DNA of 6,120 nucleotides, taken from an uncultured Coriobacteriaceae bacterium. Lineage in GTDB: Bacteria; Actinomycetota; Coriobacteriia; Coriobacteriales; Eggerthellaceae. A program made the position numbers and the translations under genes. Where the stretch lies: positions 1 through 6,120 of the forward strand of contig USAB01000099.1 of assembly GCA_900552585.1 (NCBI GenBank), read 5' to 3'. Positions 1 to 5,354 of the stretch are shown in pieces. The notes beneath the pieces were generated by a model that had not been told where the DNA came from, did not search any database, and saw only the letters and a program-made list of their open reading frames with translations. Position 1 is the stretch's first letter, and each line of letters begins with the position of its first letter.

Positions 1-3000
1 GCGTTCGGCGGAACAAAGCCGGCGGCGTCCTCCCGCCGCACGCCGCGGTGCGCGGCTACCTGGGAATCGACTCCGGGTCCACCACCACGAAGTTCGCGTT
101 CATCGACGAAGGCGAGCACCTGATTTACTCGTTCTACGCGTCGAACGAGGGCGAACCCATCGATGTGGCGCGCAAGGCGCTGCAGGACATGCGCGACGCA
201 TTCGCAGCCCAGGGCAGCACGCCGGAGATCCTGGCCGTGGGCACGACCGGCTACGGCGAGAACCTGATATCCGAGGCGTTCCAGGCCGACTACCATACCG
301 TGGAGACCGTGGCGCATGCGCGAGCCGCCCGCAAGTACGAGCCGGATACCAGCTTCATCCTAGACATCGGCGGGCAGGACATGAAGGCCATCTGGCTGGA
401 CAACGGCATCATCACGGACATCGTGGTGAACGAGGCGTGCAGCTCCGGCTGCGGATCGTTCCTGGAGGGCTTCGCGTCCACGCTCGGCATCCCCGTGCGG
501 GAAATCGCGCGCACCGCGTTCGACTCCGACAGCCCGGCCGTGCTGGGCAGCCGCTGCACCGTGTTCATGAACAGCAGCATCGTATCCGAGCAGCGCGCCG
601 GAAAGAGCCCCGCCGACATCATGGCGGGCCTGTGCCGCTCCATCATCGAGAACGTGTTCACGAAGGTCATCCGCGTATCGAACCTGGACAGCCTGGGCAA
701 CCGCATCGTGGTGCAGGGAGGCACGTTCCTGAACGATGCCGTGCTACGGGCGTTCGAGCAGTATGTGAACAAGCCCGTCGTGCGCGCCCCGTACCCGGGG
801 CTTATGGGCGCCATCGGCATCGCGCTGCTGGCGAAGGAGCAGCGCGGCAGGAAACTGGCGAACGGCGCAGCGGCAGGCGCCCCGCTTGCCCGCGGCGTCC
901 GCTCCGCCCGTCCGGAAAGCTGTTTCATAGGCTTCGATGCACTGGATCGTCTGTCTTACCGGCAGACCACGGACCTGGTTTGCCCGTTCTGCTCGAACCA
1001 CTGCAACCGGACGCTCATCGAGTTCTCCACCGGCTCCTCGTGGGTCACGGGCAACCGCTGCTCGAAGGGCGAGATCATCGGCGACGTGAAGGACGCCGGC
1101 GTACGCCGCAGCCTGCAGCAGCTGCAGAGCAGGAACGCCGACGTGCCGGACCTGTTCGCGCTGCGCCGTAAGCTGGTGTTCCAGGATTGGCCGCATGAGG
1201 CGCCCGTGAAGCGCGACACCGTCATCGGCCTGCCGCGCGTGCTGGGCTTCTGGGACCGCATGCCGTTCTGGAAGACGCTGTTCCAATCGCTGGGCTTCAC
1301 GGTGAAGCTCTCGCACGCCAGCACGCACCGCCTGTACGAGGACGGCCTGTCCGCCGTGGCATCCGACACCGTCTGCTTCCCCGCGAAGCTGGTGCACGGC
1401 CACTTCCGCGACTTGGCGCGCCAGCACGTGGACCGCATATTCATGCCCACCGTGACCACGGTGGCGTCGCAGAACACGGAGGAGGCCAGCATCTCCATGT
1501 GCGCCGTGGTGAAGGGCTACGGCATGGTCATGCGCAACTCCGACAACCCGGAGCGCCGCTGGGGCATCCCGCTGGACAACCCGCTGTTCCACTGGTTCAC
1601 GGACAAGGACCGCGACGAGCAGCTGGAAAAATGGTTCAAGGATACGTTCGACATCCCGAAATCCGAGACGAAGCGCGCGCTGGGATATGCCGTGGAAGCC
1701 GAGGCCTCGTTCCGCCGGAAGCTGCAGGACGCCGGCGAAGAGGCGCTGAAGGCCGTCGAGGACGCGGGCACGTACGCCGTCATCCTGGCCGGGCGCCCGT
1801 ACCACAACGACCCGCTGGTGAACCACGACATCCCGCGCATCTTCCTGGAGCGCGGCATCACCGTGCTGCCGGTGGACTGCGTGCCCGGCATCGACAGTGT
1901 GGACCTTTCCAGCAGCCGCCTGGACATCGTGAACAACTTCCACGCCCGCATGCTCTCGGGCGCCATCCTGGCCGCCGAGAACCCGTTCCTGGAATACACG
2001 CAGATCGTCAGCTTCGGCTGCGGCCACGATGCGTACCTGACGGACGAGATCATCCGCCTGATGCGCGAGTTCGGCTCGAAGGCGCCGCTGGTGCTGAAGG
2101 TGGACGAAAGCGACGCGCTGGGCCCGCTGGGAATCCGCATCCGCTCGTTCGTGGACACCGTGAACATGCGCCGCGAGCGCGAGGCGGCTGCCGGCAAGCT
2201 GCCGGAGGCGGCACAGCTTGTCACGGACGTGCCGTTCCATGATCCGTACCCGCAGAAGTTCACGAAAGCGGACCGCACGAGGACGGTACTGGTGCCGAAC
2301 ACGTCGCATGCGTTCAGCCGTCTGATGGCCACCGTGTTCTCGAACCAGGGGCTGCATGTGGTCCCGCTGCCCGTGGGCCGCGAGACGGCCATCCGCCTGG
2401 GAAAGCACTACGTGCACAACGATATCTGTTTCCCCGCGCAGGTGGTCATCGGCGAGGCGCTGGCCGCGCTGGAGAGCGACGAATACGACCCTGACAATAC
2501 AGCCATCGCCATGGGCAAGTACATCGGCGACTGCCGCCTGACGCATTACAGCGCCCTGTTGCGTAAGGCGCTTGACGATGCCGGTTACGAGCAGGTGCCC
2601 ATCATCACGAACGACGACGTGGACCACCGCAACCTGCACCCCGGCTTCAAGATGTCGTTGAAGAGCGCCGTGCAGATTGCCATGACGCTGCCCATGATCG
2701 ACGTGCTGGAAGAGCTGAAGCACAAGATTCGCCCGTACGAGGCCGTCAAGGGCGCCGCGAACAAGGCATTCGACACGGCCCTGGACCAGCTGCTGGGCGG
2801 CCTGCGGAAGAGCGGCGTGAGCGGCGCGCGGCGCGCATTCGAGGACTCCATCGCCACCATGCGCCAGGTGAAATACGACCGCAGCCCCGGCAATCTGAAG
2901 CCGCGCGTGCTCATCATCGGCGAGTACCTGCTGAACTTCCACCCCGGCGCGAACCACGACATCAAGGATTACCTGGAGCGCAACGGCATGGAGGTCATCG

Positions 3001-3515
3001 AGGCGCGCATGACGGACGTCATCCGCAAGACGTACTTCTACCAGCATGCGCAGTCTAAGGAATACCACGTGAAACGCCCGGCCGGCGTGAAGGCCATGAA
3101 CGCCATCTCCGACAACCTGTTCGACGTGGCGCACAACATCACGGACAAGATCGCGAAAGCGCATCCGCTGTACAAGCCGGCTGCGCGCATGACGGACCTG
3201 GTGAAGGCCAGCGACCCCATCATCCACCACACGTTCGACGCCGGCGAGGGCGTGCTGATCCCCGGCGAGATCCTGCACCACGCCGCCGAGGGCTGCCGCA
3301 ACTTCATCATCCTGCAGCCGTTCGGATGCTTGCCGAACCACGTCGTGGGCCGCGGCATCTCGAAGCGCCTGAAGGAGCTCTACCCCGATGCGCAGATCCT
3401 GCCGCTGGACTACGACCCCGACGTCAGCTTCGCGAACCTGGAGAACCGCCTGCAGATGCTGGTCATGAACGCGAAGGCGGCGGCCCGCGGCCGCGACGCC
3501 GCGACGGCGCAGTAG
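1..3515 (+). CDS. Fused 2-hydroxyacyl-CoA dehydratase activase / HgdB-like protein (5' end outside window)
   Basis: The gene encodes a large multidomain protein of the HgdC/BadF-BcrA activase superfamily. Residue numbers count from the GTG at 48. An ASKHA ATPase domain spans about 3-265, with phosphate-binding GIDSGSTTTK (6-15), DIGGQD (106-111) and an adenosine-site GG (224-225). Cys131 (in NEACSSGCG) and Cys170 (in SRCTVF) match the two HgdC cysteines that ligate the intersubunit [4Fe-4S] cluster. Cys312, 315, 319 and 338 form a second possible cluster site. Two DUF2229/HgdB-like modules follow (about 392-720 and 747-1150), each with CFPA, NHDI and FGC motifs. In the family, ATP hydrolysis drives low-potential electron transfer to a dehydratase or double-cubane partner; the substrate here is unknown and a cytoplasmic location is inferred. 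The frame is open from base 3, the GTG at 48 has no Shine-Dalgarno, and relatives of about 1,400 residues carry another ATPase domain first. I therefore treat it as 5'-truncated by the window. The stop is TAG at 3513-3515. Confidence 0.88.
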   Translation, partial: VRRNKAGGVLPPHAAVRGYLGIDSGSTTTKFAFIDEGEHLIYSFYASNEGEPIDVARKALQDMRDAFAAQGSTPEILAVGTTGYGENLISEAFQADYHTVETVAHARAARKYEPDTSFILDIGGQDMKAIWLDNGIITDIVVNEACSSGCGSFLEGFASTLGIPVREIARTAFDSDSPAVLGSRCTVFMNSSIVSEQRAGKSPADIMAGLCRSIIENVFTKVIRVSNLDSLGNRIVVQGGTFLNDAVLRAFEQYVNKPVVRAPYPGLMGAIGIALLAKEQRGRKLANGAAAGAPLARGVRSARPESCFIGFDALDRLSYRQTTDLVCPFCSNHCNRTLIEFSTGSSWVTGNRCSKGEIIGDVKDAGVRRSLQQLQSRNADVPDLFALRRKLVFQDWPHEAPVKRDTVIGLPRVLGFWDRMPFWKTLFQSLGFTVKLSHASTHRLYEDGLSAVASDTVCFPAKLVHGHFRDLARQHVDRIFMPTVTTVASQNTEEASISMCAVVKGYGMVMRNSDNPERRWGIPLDNPLFHWFTDKDRDEQLEKWFKDTFDIPKSETKRALGYAVEAEASFRRKLQDAGEEALKAVEDAGTYAVILAGRPYHNDPLVNHDIPRIFLERGITVLPVDCVPGIDSVDLSSSRLDIVNNFHARMLSGAILAAENPFLEYTQIVSFGCGHDAYLTDEIIRLMREFGSKAPLVLKVDESDALGPLGIRIRSFVDTVNMRREREAAAGKLPEAAQLVTDVPFHDPYPQKFTKADRTRTVLVPNTSHAFSRLMATVFSNQGLHVVPLPVGRETAIRLGKHYVHNDICFPAQVVIGEALAALESDEYDPDNTAIAMGKYIGDCRLTHYSALLRKALDDAGYEQVPIITNDDVDHRNLHPGFKMSLKSAVQIAMTLPMIDVLEELKHKIRPYEAVKGAANKAFDTALDQLLGGLRKSGVSGARRAFEDSIATMRQVKYDRSPGNLKPRVLIIGEYLLNFHPGANHDIKDYLERNGMEVIEARMTDVIRKTYFYQHAQSKEYHVKRPAGVKAMNAISDNLFDVAHNITDKIAKAHPLYKPAARMTDLVKASDPIIHHTFDAGEGVLIPGEILHHAAEGCRNFIILQPFGCLPNHVVGRGISKRLKELYPDAQILPLDYDPDVSFANLENRLQMLVMNAKAAARGRDAATAQ

Positions 3516-3526
3516 GGAGGGGCATC

Positions 3527-4192
3527 ATGGGACGACCGCGCAAGGACAGCGCTGACGACAACGCCCGGCTGCGCATCTACCGGGCGTATTGGCGCCTGCT
3601 GGAGACCACGCCCCTGGGCTGCATCACCGTGGGAGCCATCACGAAGGAGGCCGGTTGCAACCGCGGCACCTTCTACTACCATTTCGACAGCGTCGACGCG
3701 CTGACGGACCGCGCCATCGAGCACAGCATATTGTCGAACGGCATGCTGGTAAGCGCGCTGGTGACCTGGTCCACGGATCGGGAGCTGCAGGTGACGAGCG
3801 AGCAATGGGAGGCGAACCTGCGCCACGTGACGCTGCTCATCAACCGCGGGGGCTTCGAGCGCGTGGGGCATGCGGCGAAGGACAGCATCCTGCGCATCTG
3901 GCAGACGGCGCTGGACCCCAGCGGCGCGCCGTTGCCGGAGGACACGGCCCTGGCGCTCGAGTTCGGCATCAACGGCCTGCTGGGCGTATTGACGCACCGC
4001 GACGAAGATGACCGGTGCATTGCCGAGCTGCCCTACGAGCAGGTGCGCGAACGCTTCATGTCGCCGTTCATGAAGCAGACGGCGGCGTTCCTGCTGGACC
4101 AGATCTGCACGCAGCAGGGCATCAGCCAAGACGAGCTTGCCACCCGCCTCTCCCTGGTCTGCCAGGGCATGCTGGCCGCAGAGCTGAACTAG
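3527..4192 (+). CDS. TetR/AcrR-family transcriptional regulator
   Basis: This 221-residue protein has the usual length of a TetR-family repressor. The N-terminus starts GRPRKDS, a common basic arm in the family. The helix-turn-helix lies at about residues 33-64, with ITKEAGCNRGTFYYHF as the recognition part. The remaining helical region would be the dimerisation and ligand-binding domain, which diverges in this family and shows no recognisable ligand signature. The ATG at 3527 is supported by GGAGG at 3516-3520 with a 6-nt spacer and by the canonical N-terminus; a longer in-frame reading from 3326 lies inside the upstream gene and is not credible. The gene begins 11 nt after the activase stop, so co-transcription and possibly translational coupling are likely. 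It may control that operon or the divergent or downstream promoters, but the target is not visible. An activator role cannot be excluded. Confidence 0.9.
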   Translation: MGRPRKDSADDNARLRIYRAYWRLLETTPLGCITVGAITKEAGCNRGTFYYHFDSVDALTDRAIEHSILSNGMLVSALVTWSTDRELQVTSEQWEANLRHVTLLINRGGFERVGHAAKDSILRIWQTALDPSGAPLPEDTALALEFGINGLLGVLTHRDEDDRCIAELPYEQVRERFMSPFMKQTAAFLLDQICTQQGISQDELATRLSLVCQGMLAAELN

Positions 4193-4199
4193 GCCGCCC

Positions 4200-4233
4200 G
4201 CGGGGCCTTCCCCGCACCGCCTCGCCTGCGGGG
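4200..4233 (+). terminator. GC hairpin(s) after tetR, candidate terminator
   Basis: GCGGGG (4200-4205) pairs perfectly with CCCCGC (4210-4215) across a CCTT loop, starting 8 nt after the tetR stop. The same CCCCGC can instead pair with a second GCGGGG at 4228-4233. No T-tract follows, so this is not a textbook intrinsic terminator. U-poor hairpin terminators have been proposed in GC-rich actinobacteria, and that is the basis for this tentative call. Confidence 0.4.
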
Positions 4234-4242
4234 CGCCGCTGA

Positions 4243-4273
4243 GCCGCCGTCGGGACCGCAGCCGTCCGGCGGC
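4243..4273 (+). terminator. Second GC-rich hairpin downstream of tetR
   Basis: GCCGCCG (4243-4249) and CGGCGGC (4267-4273) form a perfect 7-bp stem with a 17-nt loop that may be shortened by a GG/CC pair. It lies in the non-coding gap between tetR and the membrane-protein gene and has no T-tract. It could assist transcription termination with the preceding hairpin, or simply reflect GC-rich composition. Confidence 0.3.
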
Positions 4274-4301
4274 AGCGCCCGCATGCACCTGCGCCCTGCG
4301 G

Positions 4302-4328
4302 TAAACCGTATTGTTACAAACGGCAAAC
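4302..4328 (+). promoter_or_regulatory. Three pentamers at 11-bp spacing (GlnR-box-like)
   Basis: TAAAC (4302-4306), GTTAC (4313-4317) and CAAAC (4324-4328) are each separated by six bases. This gives AC-n9-AC-n9-AC and resembles the alternating gTnAC / GaAAC half-sites described for actinobacterial GlnR. The array ends 28 bp before the TACACT -10 candidate of the next gene, in an AT-richer island of an otherwise GC-rich gap. The pattern is visible; the regulator is inferred. An overlapping imperfect palindrome (4306-4323) offers a different reading as a repressor site. Confidence 0.35.
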
Positions 4329-4329
4329 C

Positions 4330-4353
4330 TCCGCCGATTCCGCAACCGGCGGA
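4330..4353. repeat. Inverted repeat TCCGCCG-n10-CGGCGGA
   Basis: The 7-bp arms at 4330-4336 and 4347-4353 are perfect inverted repeats around a 10-bp centre. The right arm ends 3 bp before the TACACT -10 candidate, so the repeat covers the region where the -35 element would sit. This placement would suit a repressor operator, possibly for the TetR protein encoded just upstream. A chance GC-rich repeat is also possible. Confidence 0.35.
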
Positions 4354-4356
4354 CGC

Positions 4357-4362
4357 TACACT
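4357..4362 (+). promoter_or_regulatory. -10 element TACACT, predicted leaderless start
   Basis: TACACT matches the TANNNT -10 pattern of actinobacterial housekeeping promoters. It ends six bases before the ATG at 4369, which would place the transcription start at or next to the A of the start codon. No Shine-Dalgarno lies at a normal distance upstream of that ATG, which agrees with a leaderless mRNA. No good -35 hexamer is visible. Confidence 0.45.
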
Positions 4363-4368
4363 GGCACT

Positions 4369-5091
4369 ATGACACATGCGAAGACAGCCGATTTCCACGG
4401 CAAACCGATAACCGAAACCGCGGGCGCGCTCTCGGCGCTGCAGAAGAAGGCTCCCACTCTGATGGAGCTCTTCTGGGTGTTCGTCGTGGCCAGCCTCGTC
4501 GGGCTTGTTGCGGAGGTCATCGTGTCGTATTTCAACGACGGGCGCTGGGAAAGCCGCGCCGGCCTGGTGTGGGGGCCGTTCAGCCCCATATATGGGGTGG
4601 GCGCCGTGCTGATGACGGCGTTCCTCTGGCCGCTGAAGCACCGTCCCCTGGCGCTGTTCGCCTCCGCGGCGCTGCTCGGCGGCGCGTTTGAATACGTTGC
4701 CGGCTGGTTCTGGGAATCGTATTACGGCATCGTGGCCTGGAGCTATGCGGACCAGCCCTTCAACATCGGCGGGCATACCTGCCTGTCCATCGCGCTCGTC
4801 TGGGGACTGGCGGGCGTGCTGTGGTTCAAATGGGGCTACCCCGCCATCCAAGAGGGCGTCGCCTCCGTGCCGCCGCGGCCGCGCCGTATCATCACCGGCC
4901 TCATGGTCGCGTTCATGGCCGTCGACATCGCCCTGACGTTCGCCGCGCTGGGCTGCTGGTTCGACCGCCAAGCGGGTCTGCCCATAGAAACACCCCTCCA
5001 GCAGTTCTGCGCCACCTACTTCGGCGACACGTTCATGTCCACGCGCTTCGAGACCATGAGCATGTGGACGTCGCTTGCCCTGAACCGTTAG
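4369..5091 (+). CDS. Putative ABC-transporter type IV (CmpB/DUF1113-like) membrane protein
   Basis: This 240-residue integral membrane protein has about five hydrophobic helices, near residues 33-55, 74-89, 92-116, 138-156 and 174-197. The motif GPFSPIYGVGAV (69-80), the aromatic stretch EYVAGWFWE (108-116), and YADQPFNIGGHTCLS (126-140) leading into helix four are the signature of the family named 'putative ABC-transporter type IV' (PF06541). No ATPase partner is adjacent and the family has no firmly established substrate, so no transport role should be assigned. The ATG at 4369 has no Shine-Dalgarno but sits six bases after a TACACT -10 box, which suggests leaderless translation. An alternative ATG at 4462 (Met32) has AGAAGG about 11 bp upstream and would start the protein right at helix one, as many relatives do. 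The family assignment is more secure than the start. Confidence 0.82.
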   Translation: MTHAKTADFHGKPITETAGALSALQKKAPTLMELFWVFVVASLVGLVAEVIVSYFNDGRWESRAGLVWGPFSPIYGVGAVLMTAFLWPLKHRPLALFASAALLGGAFEYVAGWFWESYYGIVAWSYADQPFNIGGHTCLSIALVWGLAGVLWFKWGYPAIQEGVASVPPRPRRIITGLMVAFMAVDIALTFAALGCWFDRQAGLPIETPLQQFCATYFGDTFMSTRFETMSMWTSLALNR

Positions 5092-5153
5092 AACGGGCCC
5101 GCGAACGCCCGACGCCGACGCGGCCGGACGTAGCCGCCGCCTTCCGTTGCGCA

Positions 5154-5181
5154 GGCTGCTCCCCGTGTGTGTGGAGCTGCC
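5154..5181. repeat. Imperfect hairpin in gltB upstream region
   Basis: GGCTGCTCC (5154-5162) and GGAGCTGCC (5173-5181) pair in eight of nine positions, with one T-T mismatch, around a 10-nt GT-rich loop. It shares two bases with the left arm of the following 13-bp inverted repeat, so both cannot be fully formed at once. It may be part of the 3' end of the membrane-protein transcript. No T-tract follows. Confidence 0.35.
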
Positions 5182-5225
5182 TGTTCGCCTGCTTTCCCCG
5201 CATGCTCGTTTCGCAGGCGAACAGG
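5180..5225. terminator. Perfect 13-bp inverted repeat, candidate terminator or leader hairpin
   Basis: CCTGTTCGCCTGC (5180-5192) and GCAGGCGAACAGG (5213-5225) are exact reverse complements separated by 20 nt. The repeat lies 88 bp after the stop of the membrane-protein gene and 129 bp before the gltB start. The stem is strong and far beyond chance for this length of intergenic DNA. Neither side carries a T-tract, so it may be a U-less terminator for the upstream gene or a protein-binding site. The candidate gltB promoter lies downstream, so it is less likely to be within the gltB leader. Confidence 0.5.
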
Positions 5226-5263
5226 GCGTTGCGCATGTTGTCGGAGGTGCAAAAAAGCCAGAA

Positions 5264-5290
5264 TTAACCGAAATGTAACACGCTTTAAAT
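5264..5290 (+). promoter_or_regulatory. GlnR-box-like 11-bp repeats upstream of gltB
   Basis: TTAAC (5264-5268), GTAAC (5275-5279) and TAAAT (5286-5290) are spaced by exactly six bases each, giving AC-n9-AC-n9-AT. This fits the minimal AC/AT-n9-AC pattern reported for mycobacterial GlnR and the gTnAC-n6-GaAAC form from Streptomyces with one mismatch per half-site. It ends 22 bp before the TATCCT -10 candidate, where an activator of a promoter with a poor -35 would bind. Nitrogen control of gltB is biologically plausible. Whether this organism has GlnR is not visible here. Confidence 0.4.
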
Positions 5291-5312
5291 GGCGCGCGCA
5301 GCCTTACGCAAC

Positions 5313-5318
5313 TATCCT
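5313..5318 (+). promoter_or_regulatory. Candidate gltB -10 element TATCCT
   Basis: TATCCT fits TANNNT and would start transcription near 5325, giving a leader of about 30 nt that includes the Shine-Dalgarno. At a 17-bp spacer the -35 would be TGGCGC (5290-5295), a poor match, consistent with activator dependence. TTTAAAT (5284-5290) and TTATAA (5336-5341) are alternative -10-like sequences; the latter overlaps the ribosome-binding site and is unlikely. Confidence 0.35.
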
Positions 5319-5339
5319 TTTTGGCATCTGAATCGTTAT

Positions 5340-5345
5340 AAGGAG
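5340..5345 (+). promoter_or_regulatory. Shine-Dalgarno AAGGAG of gltB
   Basis: AAGGAG is a strong match to the anti-Shine-Dalgarno and lies 9 nt before the GTG at 5355. The next candidate, ATG at 5367, would be 21 nt away. This spacing decides in favour of the GTG start. Confidence 0.75.
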
Positions 5346-5354
5346 ACGAATAGG

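Noticed and set aside
1517..2392. Minus-strand reading frame of 291 codons
   Set aside because: It is the Ser/Arg/Met-rich shadow of the activase gene and shows no motif or ribosome-binding site.
744..3341. Minus-strand reading frame of 865 codons inside the activase gene
   Set aside because: It lies wholly opposite a gene with clear conserved motifs. Its translation is rich in Val, Arg, His, Gln and Leu without any domain pattern, as expected from the complement of GC-biased codons.
3326..3526. Upstream extension of the TetR frame
   Set aside because: It overlaps the C-terminal coding part of the activase, its translation is Arg/Pro-rich, and the ATG at 3527 has an excellent Shine-Dalgarno and the standard family N-terminus.
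3410..4345. Minus-strand reading frame of 311 codons across tetR
   Set aside because: It is antisense to the TetR gene and the end of the activase, low in complexity and without recognisable domains.
4189..4971. Minus-strand reading frame of 260 codons covering the intergenic gap and the membrane-protein gene
   Set aside because: It is hydrophilic and compositionally biased, while the opposite strand encodes a well-patterned membrane protein with family motifs.
5094..5111. CGGGC/GCCCG hairpin just after the membrane-protein stop
   Set aside because: A 5-bp stem is expected by chance in DNA this GC-rich, and no T-tract follows.
5092..5260. Possible small gene between the membrane-protein gene and gltB
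   Set aside because: The only open stretches are tails of out-of-frame readings without a ribosome-binding site; the region is better explained by inverted repeats.
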